The position numbers and the translations under genes were made by a program. Below are positions 42,382 to 51,459 of a stretch of 64,000 bases of DNA, one piece after another (position 1 is the stretch's first letter; each line of letters begins with the position of its first letter). Origin of the DNA: Thermogemmata fonticola (GTDB lineage Bacteria; Planctomycetota; Planctomycetia; Gemmatales; Gemmataceae); NCBI RefSeq assembly GCF_013694095.1, contig NZ_JACEFB010000017.1, forward strand, positions 1 through 64,000, given 5' to 3'. The notes below the pieces were generated by a model. That model was not told the origin of the DNA, ran no database searches, and saw nothing but the letters and a program-made list of their open reading frames with translations.

Positions 42382-44802
42382 CTAGTGGTTCAGGATAAAC
42401 TCGCGGGTGTTGATCAAGGCCCAGAGGATATCGATGATCGCCTCCTGGCGGGTGCGTGCGGTGCGGAAGTGTTCCAGGGCAGCGGCTTTTTCCTGCGCCG
42501 TGGGATAGCGGCTGAGGGTAGCCAGGAACAGCTCGTCCGTAACTTCTTCGTTGCTCAAGCGGGAACGAGCCAATTGCACGGCCCGGCCCTGCGGTTGATT
42601 GAACTTGGCGAGCAGGCTGGGGTCCGTCATGCGGAAGAGGGTTTGGGGCAGGGCGGGTTCCATAGCGCGCTCGCAGTCGCAGGCGGTGGTCCGGGGCGGG
42701 CGGCCAAAGATCCGCAGCACGTAGGCCACATTCCCGACAAGGCGGCTGGAACCGACTTCGATCATCTTCATCCCGTTGAAGACGGCATCCGGGCCGGTAA
42801 ACGGCTCGTTGACCCCCAGGGCGCAGTTGAGGATGTCCACCACCTGCTCGGCCATCAGAGGCCGGATGTAGGCGCGGGAATAGTTATTCGTGTCGAACTT
42901 ATTGCTGTCGTTGACGGTGGAGTCCAGTTGGTAGGTGCGGCTGGTGAGGATCAGTTTTTCCAGGTGGCGGATGTTGTAGCCGCTGCGGATGAACTCTTGG
43001 GCCAGCGCGTCGAGCAGGCGGGGATTGCTCGGCGGGTTGGCTTGGGAGAAGTCATCGACGGGGTGGACCAGGCCGATGCCGAAGTAATGGGCCCAGACGC
43101 GGTTGACGAAGGCACGGGCGAAGAAGGGATTGTCCGGGCGGGTCATCCACTCGACGAGGCGGAGGCGGGGGTCGACGCCAGCTTGGAGCGGGATTTCCGG
43201 GCCGCCCAGAGCTTTCGGAGTGGGGACGCGGCCAGTGCCGGGGTTAGGACGCAAGCGGTTGTTCGGAATCTGGCGGGGGACGAACAGCTCCCGCAGCAGG
43301 ATCGCCTGGTTCTGTTGCGTCACCTTGGCTCGGCGCTGCGCGTTGACAGCATCGACCAGCTTTCTCACTTCGGGGCTGCTGAACTGATTGTTCTGATATA
43401 TCACCCCCGCGAAGATATTGGCGAAGGCCCAGTAATCCTCCTGCGTCCAGCGGTCCGTGGGATGCTTGTGGCACTGAGCGCACTCCAGGCGGATGCCGAG
43501 GAAGGCGGCGGCCACCTTTTCGCCCCACTGCTCAATCGGCACTTGCTGCTGCCGGCGCCAGAAGAGGTCGAGCGTCTTTTTGGACGGATAGTCGGTCTGG
43601 GCGCCGGCCAGCATCTGCTCATCCACACGCTGAGCGAAGGCGATCCACTCTTCCGGGGTCATGTCGTCCCGGCTGGTCGCGGTGAGGATGTCCCGTACGA
43701 TCTGGTCGTAGGGAACGTTGTCGGCGATGCGCTTGCGCAGCCAATCCTGCCACATTTGGGAACGGCGGGGTTGGATCTGCGCTGGGTTCTCCAGCGCCTG
43801 GGTGTTATTCCCCGTGACATCCGAGAGTTTGGTGGCCCACAGGGCGGCATGGAGCGGATGGGCCAGCAACCGATCGATCAGTTTTTCCCGCTTTTTGGGG
43901 TCGGTGTCGGCGAGGAAGGCGCGGACTTCCTCCGGCGTAGGAAGTTGCCCGATGGTGTCGATGTACACCCGGCGCAGGAAGACAGCATCGGGAGCCAGAT
44001 CCGCCGGGACGATATTGAGCAGCCGGAGTTTGGCGAAGACTTCCCGATCGATGAAGTTATGCTCCGGCAGGGTGGGGTAGGCGGCTTCCCGTCTCGGCGC
44101 CGGGACGAGCACGCGGATGGAGCGCACTTGTCCCCGGTAGAGCACCGTCAGGGCGGCATCGCCGGGTTGTTTGGGGGTGAGTTGGCCGAGGGGACTGAGA
44201 TGGGCCACGGCGTCATCGCTGATCTTGAAGTCGCAGAAGGGGGTGACCTCTTCCTGGCTGCCATCAGCGAAGTGGGCGGTGACCCGCACCTGCAAGCTCT
44301 TCCCGTCCGCCAGCAAGGCGAAATCGCCCGGCACTACTTCCAGGCGCTCCACCGTGCCGCTGCCCGGCGTCCACTTCGCCCCCTGGCGGACCCATTCCAC
44401 AAACATCTGGTACATCCAGCTTCCCTTGCCGAAGCGCATCCCGCCTTCGTGGGGAACCTGGCCGGTCGCCTTGAGCAAAAGCAGGCTGGCTTCCGGCTGC
44501 TGGGGATTGAGCCGACGGCCCAGGTTGTCCCGCGTCAAGGCGGCGTAATCCATCGCCGGTTCGTAGCCGAACAGGGACAGGCGAAAGCCGTTTTTTCCCT
44601 GGAACGAACCGTGGCAGCTCCCCATATTGCAGCCGGCTTTGGTGAGCAGACCCATGAGGTGGCGCTCGAAGTCCACCGTGGCGATCTCTCCGCCCGTGGG
44701 GAGGGGTACGGCCCCTTGGCCCGACGGAGCGAACAGGACGAACAGCCCAGCGGCGATGCCCAGACGGAGAGAAGGAGTCCAATGGCAGCGTTCGGTCTTC
44801 AT
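42382..44802 (-). CDS. DUF1549/DUF1553 protein with an Ig-like domain and two haem-type motifs
   Basis: The 806-residue product has a signal peptide (LGIAAGLFVLFAPSGQGA) and an N-terminal cytochrome-like part with KAGCNMGSCHGSFQGKNGF (about residue 57; a CxxxxCH variant). A bacterial Ig-like domain follows (about 145-235; VTAHFADGSQEEVTPFC). DUF1549 comes next, with FLRRVYIDTIGQLPTPEEV and a CAQCHKHP haem site (about 435). DUF1553 includes NRVWAHYFGIGLV and the terminal FILNH. The ATG at 44802 is chosen because GGAGGGGG lies 6-7 bases upstream. It is probably co-transcribed with the DUF1501 gene downstream. Confidence 0.91.
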   Translation of the reverse strand: MKTERCHWTPSLRLGIAAGLFVLFAPSGQGAVPLPTGGEIATVDFERHLMGLLTKAGCNMGSCHGSFQGKNGFRLSLFGYEPAMDYAALTRDNLGRRLNPQQPEASLLLLKATGQVPHEGGMRFGKGSWMYQMFVEWVRQGAKWTPGSGTVERLEVVPGDFALLADGKSLQVRVTAHFADGSQEEVTPFCDFKISDDAVAHLSPLGQLTPKQPGDAALTVLYRGQVRSIRVLVPAPRREAAYPTLPEHNFIDREVFAKLRLLNIVPADLAPDAVFLRRVYIDTIGQLPTPEEVRAFLADTDPKKREKLIDRLLAHPLHAALWATKLSDVTGNNTQALENPAQIQPRRSQMWQDWLRKRIADNVPYDQIVRDILTATSRDDMTPEEWIAFAQRVDEQMLAGAQTDYPSKKTLDLFWRRQQQVPIEQWGEKVAAAFLGIRLECAQCHKHPTDRWTQEDYWAFANIFAGVIYQNNQFSSPEVRKLVDAVNAQRRAKVTQQNQAILLRELFVPRQIPNNRLRPNPGTGRVPTPKALGGPEIPLQAGVDPRLRLVEWMTRPDNPFFARAFVNRVWAHYFGIGLVHPVDDFSQANPPSNPRLLDALAQEFIRSGYNIRHLEKLILTSRTYQLDSTVNDSNKFDTNNYSRAYIRPLMAEQVVDILNCALGVNEPFTGPDAVFNGMKMIEVGSSRLVGNVAYVLRIFGRPPRTTACDCERAMEPALPQTLFRMTDPSLLAKFNQPQGRAVQLARSRLSNEEVTDELFLATLSRYPTAQEKAAALEHFRTARTRQEAIIDILWALINTREFILNH

Positions 44803-45146
44803 GTCATGCCCCCTCCGAGGCAGCGGCAGCAATCCCACAGGTTCCCCGACCTCTGCCGTGGCAAGCCGTAAAGTTCGATCACACTCTTTGGCGAGACTCA
44901 AGGCGGGAGGAAAATCCGGGTTAGCGGGGTTCCTATTCCGGATACGAGGCAGGCTCAGTTTACGTACATCTCTAATCTTTTCAACGATCCCAGCCGCTAT
45001 AAGTTTCGCAGAAATTCGGAAGGGATGCAAGAAAAATTTTTCAAAATCTGGAGCTATGCTGGATTTGTGTACACACCAAAAGGGGAACAGGCGGGGCGAG
45101 GGGGTTCACGGGAGGGGGAGGAAACACCGTTTTCGGAAGAGGTGGG
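44803..45146. other. Intergenic, AT-richer middle part
   Basis: No gene is seen. The stretch around 44955-45075 is AT-richer than the surroundings and lies upstream of the leftward DUF1549/DUF1553 gene, so it probably carries its promoter. The right end holds the degenerate copy of the amidohydrolase gene-end repeat. Confidence 0.4.
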
Positions 45147-45215
45147 TCATTGTTCCCCGTTTTCGGGAGGGGCGGGTCGCTGTTCCCCGTCGTTTTCGGG
45201 AAGGGAGGGCGATTG
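45127..45215 (-). repeat. Three degenerate 30-base units spanning the amidohydrolase stop
   Basis: Units based on CCCCGTTTTCGGGAGGGGCG cover 45127-45215. On the - strand they encode the tail LPENDGEQRPAPPENGEQ and, past the stop at 45147, a third copy reading (in frame) SSENG. The gene end is therefore itself a repeat that crosses the stop codon. Confidence 0.75.
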
Positions 45216-46526
45216 CCTTCTGTTATTGGGAACGGAAAGCCATCGGCCTGCGATCATGACTCCGGCTACGGGTACCGCCGATTCCAGGATGGCCCGGCAA
45301 GGGTCGGTATGCGTCGGGATTCCAGGGGGCCAGGGAAGGACGATCAGATCGGCGGCTTTGCCAGGGGTGAGCGTGCCGAGTTGGGCTTCGCTTCCCAGGG
45401 CAGCGGCGGCCTCACGGGTGATCATCCCCAGGACTTCTTCCGCAGGTAGATCGGGATAGCGCTGGTGGACGAAGCGAGCCTCCGCGAGAAGGTTCAGGTC
45501 GGGGTTGGAAGCGAGGCTATCCGTGGCCAAGCAGAGGCGGACCCCGGCGTGCCGCCAGCCTGGGAGAGGATAAGGGGAATGGCCGAAGGCCGCATGGGTT
45601 CGTGGGCAGTACACCACCGTGTGATGCGCCGGCAAACTTCGGGGGGCCAGGTAATTCGCGTGAATCCACAGTACTGGCCCACGGTGGGAGCTAGCCCAGG
45701 CCAGAAGGGCTTCCCAGGAAGGGATCAGTCCGGCGGGGTCCCACACGCCGAGGCGCTGGAGCAGGTCCCGAAAGGCACCGCGGCGGGTATGCAACAGCTC
45801 CGCTTCCTCCTGGCTTTCGGCCAGGTGAATCGCTACGGGGCATTGCCCCTGTGCGGCTAGGTCCAAAGCGGCGGCGAAAAGTTCCCGGCGCACGCTGTAG
45901 GGAGCATGGGGACTGACACCTCGACGCCAGCGGCAGGGAGCAGGTTCCGCTGATTCGGAGGACGGGGCAGCGGCAGAGACGGGGAAACCGGCCAGCGGAG
46001 AAGTGCCAGCGAGGGAGGAAGCGCCGGAGAGCGCCGGGGTCAGCCATGCCTCGGCCGCTCGGCGTGCCGCCTCCGCACGGGGCAGCGTCAAACCGAGCAC
46101 TTCCAGGAAGGCCACGCCTCGCAGGGGGGACCGCGTTAGCATCGGCCAAAGCTGCGGATCTGTGACAATATCCCCGACCGTGGTGACACCAGCCTGCCAG
46201 CACGCCAGCAGCCCGGCTTGCATGGCTTCCTGCCGCTGGGCAAAGGTCTGATGGCGGCGGATAGCGACCACCTGCTCCAACCAGTCGGGCAAGGGAACGG
46301 CGGCGGACGCCGAGGCAGGCCGGCAGGCTGCCGCCTCGCTCAGGTCTAAATGAGTATGGACGTTGATGAGGCCGGGCAGGAGGATTACGTCTCCCAGGTC
46401 CACATCGGCGGGGGTTTCGCCAGCCGGTGTGACCGAGACGATGGTGTCACCCGCGACGGCCACCACTCCTCCGGGCAACGGAGGCCGATCCATCGGGACG
46501 ACCCAGCGGGCCTGATAGCTTCTCAC
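45147..46526 (-). CDS. Metal-dependent amidohydrolase (chlorohydrolase/deaminase-like)
   Basis: The 459-residue product fits the TrzN/MtaD-type amidohydrolases that deaminate or dechlorinate heterocycles. Metal-site motifs are LPGLINVHTHLDLSEA (about residue 55), SPHAPYSVR (about 205), VAIHLAESQEEAELL (about 230) and LATDSLASNPDLNLL (about 325). A Ser/Ala-rich insert (about 165-195) is unusual. The GTG at 46526 overlaps the upstream stop (GTGA), so it is translationally coupled to the GNAT gene. The substrate is unknown, and the C-terminus is a repeat. Confidence 0.83.
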   Translation of the reverse strand: MRSYQARWVVPMDRPPLPGGVVAVAGDTIVSVTPAGETPADVDLGDVILLPGLINVHTHLDLSEAAACRPASASAAVPLPDWLEQVVAIRRHQTFAQRQEAMQAGLLACWQAGVTTVGDIVTDPQLWPMLTRSPLRGVAFLEVLGLTLPRAEAARRAAEAWLTPALSGASSLAGTSPLAGFPVSAAAPSSESAEPAPCRWRRGVSPHAPYSVRRELFAAALDLAAQGQCPVAIHLAESQEEAELLHTRRGAFRDLLQRLGVWDPAGLIPSWEALLAWASSHRGPVLWIHANYLAPRSLPAHHTVVYCPRTHAAFGHSPYPLPGWRHAGVRLCLATDSLASNPDLNLLAEARFVHQRYPDLPAEEVLGMITREAAAALGSEAQLGTLTPGKAADLIVLPWPPGIPTHTDPCRAILESAVPVAGVMIAGRWLSVPNNRRQSPSLPENDGEQRPAPPENGEQ

Positions 46527-47323
46527 GCGCGCACTCCGGCGGCCACTGGCGTGGGGGTTGGTCTTTGCGCCGCTTGCCAGGCAGGACGCAATTGCGGCTG
46601 GCATCCCGGCGGCAGCGTCTGCTCATACAGATCATCCCCCGGTCCCCGGCGGTACACCGTCTGCTGCAACTGGGCGATGATCTGTCGGAGCCGCTCGCTA
46701 CTCAACGCCGAAACCGGTTCCTCCATCGGGCGTAGGAACAGTTGCAGCGGGACCGGCTCGGCTTCTTCCTCCCCCTCATCATTGGCCGCGAAGTTGGGCG
46801 TGAGAAAATCCACCCCTTCGATCCACCACGCCCCGACGCGCTGGAACAGGCGCACACGGGCCGTCCAGAGTTGCCAGGCGGCTTCCCCCGCGTCCGCCTC
46901 TGGCCGGCGGCTCTCCCAGAGCACAAACGGCAGGGGTTCTCCTAACTCCCCGGCATCTACCGCCATCTGCCGAAAAAATTGCTCCATCAGGCGGGTCCCC
47001 ACGCCCAATCGCCGTGCCCACTCCGCGACCCCCAGGTAGCACAGATAGCCGCAGAAACCCGGCAGATAGGCCCCGTAGGCGTAGCCCGCTAAGCGCGGCG
47101 GAGCTTCCAGGTCGGCTTCACGTGCTGCCAGAAACAAATGCTTGGTCCATTCCTGACGGAAGTTCCGCTTGCGATGCCGCCGATTCTCCACCGCCTTCTC
47201 GATCCAAATCCACGGGATGCGCTCTTCCGGAGCCAAGGTCTGCTCGTACAAGTCCCCAGCGGCTTGCGTCAGGGGATCGTTCAAGTCGAAGGTTTCCCAC
47301 ACCACGATACGTTCCGAACGCAC
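46523..47323 (-). CDS. GNAT-fold acetyltransferase-like protein
   Basis: The 266-residue product carries a GNAT core with LAGYAYGAYLPGFCGYLCYL and motif A YLGVAEWARRLGVGTRLMEQ (about residues 95-115). A long C-terminal extension (about 170-266) is rich in Glu, Pro and Gln. The extension is not typical of small GNAT enzymes, so its acceptor may be a large molecule. The first gene of a two-gene leftward unit, it ends inside the amidohydrolase start. Confidence 0.75.
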   Translation of the reverse strand: MRSERIVVWETFDLNDPLTQAAGDLYEQTLAPEERIPWIWIEKAVENRRHRKRNFRQEWTKHLFLAAREADLEAPPRLAGYAYGAYLPGFCGYLCYLGVAEWARRLGVGTRLMEQFFRQMAVDAGELGEPLPFVLWESRRPEADAGEAAWQLWTARVRLFQRVGAWWIEGVDFLTPNFAANDEGEEEAEPVPLQLFLRPMEEPVSALSSERLRQIIAQLQQTVYRRGPGDDLYEQTLPPGCQPQLRPAWQAAQRPTPTPVAAGVRA

Positions 47324-48018
47324 AAAGCACCTCTCCTCACACAGTTGCGGCGACCGGTCCCCCGTTTCGACGGAGTGCTGCCAAGGTCTTGCCTTCCGGC
47401 CGCCGCGGCTCGGCGTCCGTATTCTACCTGCCCCCCTGCCAAAAACCCTGCCGGCTCCTCCCCCTGCCCTGGACGTAACCTCCTCGGCCGCCCTTCCTAC
47501 TGTTCCTGACGCAACATCTTGAGAAAATTATAGTTATGATGATATAAGCTGCATCTCTGGCTGCCCTGGTTACGTCTCAGCCGCTGACGCTCTTGACCCG
47601 GCCCTTCCCGAAAGCTGGCCTGGAGCCGCCCCCAAAATGCAACCCTGGCGGTACTTTCTCCATTCCTTCCCATCAGCCGGAGCTTCCCAGTTTCGCCCCC
47701 TCTCCATGGCCAGGGCCAACGCGACAAGCGGCGGGTCATCGACAAGGCCCAGAAACTGCGACTGGAAATGAAGGCGGGGCGTGAACCGCCTGCGGAGTCG
47801 TGCAGCTCTCCTGCCGCAAGGCGGACTCCGAGGTTCACGCCCGCCAACGATATAACCGGGAACAACTGTTATGAGGCGGGAAACTGGACTGATGCCGCGG
47901 GGAAGGTTTCACCAAACGGTCGGTTGGTCATGCCCCTGAGGGACCCATGCCAGACGAAACCGGGACGCTTCGGACTCCATGCGAAATCCAATTGAGGGAA
48001 CAGGGGCGAACCCACCAG
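47324..48018. other. Long intergenic region with an AT-rich patch and a putative structured RNA
   Basis: No gene is convincing in these 695 bases. An AT-rich patch (47517-47550) may hold promoters for the leftward GNAT gene. The right third contains the structured element described separately. Reading frames through it have mixed composition and no ribosome-binding site. Confidence 0.5.
47773..47961 (+). ncRNA. Putative structured RNA, two hairpin domains
   Basis: Domain 1 (47773-47845) is a long hairpin: outer arms GGCGGGGCGTGAACC (47773-47787) and GGTTCACGCCCGCC (47832-47845), with one bulged base, and inner arms GGAGTC (47794-47799) and GACTCC (47824-47829). Domain 2 is closed by GGTTTC (47906-47911) and GAAACC (47956-47961). 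It encloses small stems ACCAA/TTGGT and CCC/GGG. A purine-rich joint connects them. No protein gene fits the region. The family is not identified; IscB-associated omega-type RNAs are one group to compare, but no nuclease gene is nearby. Confidence 0.4.
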
Positions 48019-48438
48019 TTAGCGGCCGGAGGGGAGCGCGTAGGGCAGGGTAGGTCCATTGGCGGGTTCGAGCATGAAGAAGTCACGCGGGCTGCGGGCG
48101 AAGGGATGGTGGGGGAACACCAGGGTGCCGTGCGGGCCGAAGGGGCCGTAGGCATGGGCGCTGCCATCGCAACCGGGGCCGCAGCGTCCGCCGGGTGGAA
48201 TGTGGAAGAACTTTTTCAAGTGGGGATGGAGGCCGTAGCGATCCGGTCCGCGTCCCGGCGGCAGATCACCCGCTCCCAGGAGCGTATTGGGGCCGCCGAT
48301 GACCACTGGCAAGCCGTTGACACCTCCGCGTCCTGCGGGTGGGGCAAACCCGCCGGGGTCCGCCGCTGCTGGCCCCGCTAAACCCCACGCCAGCAGAATC
48401 ACGCCCACATTGTGCATCCACCACGGCTTTCGGATCAT
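48019..48438 (-). CDS. Small exported Gly/Pro/His-rich protein
   Basis: The 139-residue product has a signal peptide (WWMHNVGVILLAWGLAG, cleavage after AAA) and a mature part of low complexity rich in Gly, Pro, His and Phe (GLHPHLKKFFHIPPGGRC, FGPHGTLVFPHHPFARSP). Such small secreted proteins are common in planctomycetes and have no assigned role. The ATG at 48438 is preferred because GGGAGGAAGGAAG precedes it. An upstream start would disrupt the signal peptide. Confidence 0.65.
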   Translation of the reverse strand: MIRKPWWMHNVGVILLAWGLAGPAAADPGGFAPPAGRGGVNGLPVVIGGPNTLLGAGDLPPGRGPDRYGLHPHLKKFFHIPPGGRCGPGCDGSAHAYGPFGPHGTLVFPHHPFARSPRDFFMLEPANGPTLPYALPSGR

Positions 48439-48564
48439 CGTCTTCCTTCCTCCCGGCAGGCCGTCCTCGTGCGGCCCCTTCCCTAGGGGCACCCATTCCT
48501 CAGGACAGGCATTTTTGCTATCGAACCGAAACCCCGCAGGGATTCACAAAAAAATTGAATCTGG

Positions 48565-48596
48565 TTGACAACCTGGCCGCGCGCAGGGATGATAAC
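48565..48596 (+). promoter_or_regulatory. Candidate promoter of the five-gene GTPase/Hsp70-like operon
   Basis: A perfect -35 TTGACA (48565-48570) is followed by TGATAA/GATAAC (48590-48596) at 19-20 bases, a slightly wide spacing. A second AT-rich element (TATCATAATT) lies just before the start at 48669. The -10 match is imperfect, so this is tentative. Confidence 0.45.
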
Positions 48597-48668
48597 AAAG
48601 CGGGAGCTAAGCGCAACCTGCTAGCGGTGTATCATAATTGAACCACAATTTGTTCATCACGAGCAACC

Positions 48669-50117
48669 ATGCCTACGCGCAGTCCTTACGAAGATGAGGA
48701 TGCTGCCCCCCCATTGTCGAGCCGCCCCTCCGCCCCGGCGAGTCCAGCAGGAGGGGGGTCGGCGCGTCCGCCGTCGGCTTCGGCGGGAGCGACGCCCTCC
48801 TCGTCTCCCCAGCCCGTTCCCTCACCGTCTCCCACACCCACACCCCTGCGCTTCGGTGTCTGCGGAGTCCTGGAAAAAATCGACGAATTGGAAACTGAAT
48901 TGGGACAGATCGGGATCATCCGCTACGTGACTTCCGGCGTGACCTACACTGCCCCGCCGGCCTCGGTGCAACCTTGCGCTTGGCTCAAGCATCCGCGCGA
49001 TCCCCAACGCTACGAGTGCCTCTGGGATGTCCGCAACTCCAACAACCTGCTCCAACTTCGCCAAGCGATCGAGCAGGCCGTCCAATCCGGGGAAATCCGG
49101 CAGGCCGACTCTCCCGTAGGCGATCGGCTGGACCGGGTCGTCTATCTGCTCGCCCAGCACATTGCCAGCCTGCACCGCGAAGGGTGGTCCGCAGGTTTGA
49201 TCTGCCCGGAGAACGTCTTTTACAAAGACGATGGCTCGGAGGTCTTTCTGGCCGACTTGGGCTTTTACTGGAAACCGGCGCGCGGGGAGCCGCCCTGGGA
49301 TGCGGAACCGGGCCGGCCCGAATGGATCGAGGCCAACTGGACTTACGCCTGGCTCTATTCCCGTCCGCCGCTTCAGCAGCAGTTCGCCTGTAGGAGCTTC
49401 GCCCCCCCAGTCTGGGAAAAACAACCCTTCACCCCGCCGACGCCTGCGGAAGACGTGCAGACCTTCGCCCGGCTCCTCTGGTGGTTGGTCGTCGGCAATG
49501 ACCGCGGCCCCCAAAGCCTTACCCCTTTCCTAAACCTGCTGCATGCCGCCATCGAGGGACAGGTGGCCGACATGGCCGATTTCCTCGCCCAGCTCGAACG
49601 ATGTCCCCCCAGCTCCCATTTCAACCGGGCGCGAGCGGTATCCTCCCGCGGACCGTCCCCGCTGGGGCGGCGGACCGTTCTCCTTCTCGGAGCTGCGGTC
49701 CTTGTCATCGGCGCCGCCGGATTGGCTTATTACCTTTTGAGTCGAACGCCGCCGGAGGGGGAGGACAGGAAGATAATTATCCCTTCGCCGGAGGAGTTTG
49801 CCCAAAAGCCTTACGAGGAACAAATGAAGTACTGGCGGGACACATACAATCCTCAATCCCCCCTCACGGATGAACAGAAGGCCACCCTGGCAAAACTACG
49901 CTGCAACACTCTCCAGAAAGTTGAAGAGAAGCACGACGAGCTTGTGGATAAAGCCTTCGATCATGCCGAGCGCTTCAACGTCGCTCGTGAGTTTAAGAAG
50001 CTGCTGGACGATGTCAAGTTGTTACGATCCAAGCCAGTGCATGACCCTGAAGTAGAAAAGAAGGAGCAGTTATGGCAGGAGATTATCGAACTGCGTTTGC
50101 TCGAGTTGGAAGCTTAG
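48669..50117 (+). CDS. Membrane-anchored pseudokinase, first gene of the GTPase/Hsp70-like operon
   Basis: The 482-residue product starts with a Ser/Pro-rich tail (1-60). A kinase-like domain follows (about 62-320): the catalytic-loop region reads LHREGWSAGLICPENVFY (about residue 168) and the metal site reads LADLGFYW (about 194). Compared with HRDxKxxN...DFG, the catalytic Asp and Lys are missing and DFG is DLG, and no glycine-rich loop is seen. A membrane helix (TVLLLGAAVLVIGAAGLAYYLL, about 335-357) precedes a charged, probably coiled-coil outer region. It is likely a scaffold or sensor. Its 3' end overlaps the next gene by 46 bases. Confidence 0.78.
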   Translation: MPTRSPYEDEDAAPPLSSRPSAPASPAGGGSARPPSASAGATPSSSPQPVPSPSPTPTPLRFGVCGVLEKIDELETELGQIGIIRYVTSGVTYTAPPASVQPCAWLKHPRDPQRYECLWDVRNSNNLLQLRQAIEQAVQSGEIRQADSPVGDRLDRVVYLLAQHIASLHREGWSAGLICPENVFYKDDGSEVFLADLGFYWKPARGEPPWDAEPGRPEWIEANWTYAWLYSRPPLQQQFACRSFAPPVWEKQPFTPPTPAEDVQTFARLLWWLVVGNDRGPQSLTPFLNLLHAAIEGQVADMADFLAQLERCPPSSHFNRARAVSSRGPSPLGRRTVLLLGAAVLVIGAAGLAYYLLSRTPPEGEDRKIIIPSPEEFAQKPYEEQMKYWRDTYNPQSPLTDEQKATLAKLRCNTLQKVEEKHDELVDKAFDHAERFNVAREFKKLLDDVKLLRSKPVHDPEVEKKEQLWQEIIELRLLELEA

Positions 50118-51391
50118 CCACGCTAGCCGTCTGCGTTCTGTTTTGTAGCCAAGCCCCGCGCCTGCTGTCCCAGGACATCCCCCAAGGACAGGGCAAGCGG
50201 ACGTTGTACCTCCTGCTGCGTATACCTTCCAATAAGCTTGATGATCCTAAACAGCAAGAAGATTTGATTTTGCAAACGATCAAAAGAGGGATCCAAAGAG
50301 CCAAGCTGAAAGTCCGAGAAGAGCCGATCATTCGCACTGTATCTCCCGCCTTTGTCGAGGAGATCCAAAGGCTTATCCCCGGCAGTGGTTGGCGAGTAGA
50401 GGCGGCGGACGACGCCCAAGCCGAAAAGAATGGAGCAAACGGTAATATTCAGGAAAAACTGAACATTAGTCTTCTTGATGCCAATAATAACATATACAAA
50501 ATCCAATTGCCATCGGACAAATATGTTCTCAAAGAACTCGATGTAGAATTTGCCAATGGCAAACTCCAAACCTTCAAATTGTCTTCTCCGAAAGACAAAC
50601 AACCGGTAGCACTGCGACCTAATTATCCTGGTTCTTACGTCCTACGTCTGCAAGGTAACGATGTGCCCCAAAAATGCACCGCAACAATCTTGAGTAGCAA
50701 AGGGGAACAGAAATTGAGTGCCGATTGGCCAGTCCAAAGCAGGGCTTACTTACTTATTCTCAAGGATTTTGAGGGGAATCTCGATGAGCTGTTCGCCGTG
50801 GTCCAAGACCCCGATTTGGTCGGTAACCCCATCCAGTTACTATCCCTCGATCAGCACCTATTTGCAGTTGCTTCCGTGGGCCTAGAAACGGAACCGACTT
50901 CTTTCATTCACGGAAATACGCTCACCGTGGTGGTACCCGATTTGAAAACACGCAGAGTCAAACATGTTTGGGTATATTTGCCCATTTCCGAGGAAAAGGT
51001 AGATGAGGAAATCGCACGCTGGCTGAAACATAGCAGCGTAAAGAATGTGTCGAAAGACCTGCCTCTGCTCATCGAGAAAAACCTGGTACGATTCGATCCC
51101 AATCAGAGGGCGATACTCGACAAGGATGTGATAAACCAGCCAAAGTGGTGGGAGACCGGACGCAACGGAAAAGATCATTTCACCCGAACCTTTGAGTTGA
51201 AAGACATTCCTGAACTGGTCAATCGCATCCCTAGCATGTGGATGCTCACAGTGTGGATCTTTGAAGATAGCGATGGGAATAAAGAATTGATCTTTATCAA
51301 GAATCGACAGGGAAAAACTGCTCCTTTGGAATCGCAGGAAATCATCACTTGGCGACAGTCCCTACCGAAACTCAAGACGAAACCTAAATAG
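50072..51391 (+). CDS. Exported protein of unknown fold, low GC relative to neighbours
   Basis: The 439-residue product has a hydrophobic leader (VGSLATLAVCVLFCSQAP) consistent with a signal peptide or anchor. Only beta-type motifs are seen (TLYLLLRIPSNKLDD, YKIQLPSDKYVLKELDVEFA, PGSYVLRLQGN, NTLTVVVPDLKTRRVKHVW). It may form repeated sandwich domains. AAGGAG lies just before the ATG, which sits inside the preceding gene, so coupling is likely. The codon composition is AT-richer than the flanking genes. No family is recognised, and its place in the operon suggests it works outside the cytoplasmic membrane with the pseudokinase. Confidence 0.72.
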   Translation: MAGDYRTAFARVGSLATLAVCVLFCSQAPRLLSQDIPQGQGKRTLYLLLRIPSNKLDDPKQQEDLILQTIKRGIQRAKLKVREEPIIRTVSPAFVEEIQRLIPGSGWRVEAADDAQAEKNGANGNIQEKLNISLLDANNNIYKIQLPSDKYVLKELDVEFANGKLQTFKLSSPKDKQPVALRPNYPGSYVLRLQGNDVPQKCTATILSSKGEQKLSADWPVQSRAYLLILKDFEGNLDELFAVVQDPDLVGNPIQLLSLDQHLFAVASVGLETEPTSFIHGNTLTVVVPDLKTRRVKHVWVYLPISEEKVDEEIARWLKHSSVKNVSKDLPLLIEKNLVRFDPNQRAILDKDVINQPKWWETGRNGKDHFTRTFELKDIPELVNRIPSMWMLTVWIFEDSDGNKELIFIKNRQGKTAPLESQEIITWRQSLPKLKTKPK

Positions 51392-51459
51392 TCACGGACC
51401 TCTGACTGAAAATAAAGAATAGCTTCCTCGATTTCGGACAGTGGGAGAGTGGATGAGCT

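Noticed and set aside
47497-47865. 122-codon leftward frame in the long gap before the operon
   Set aside because: It lacks protein-like composition and crosses the hairpin domain, which is better explained as structure.
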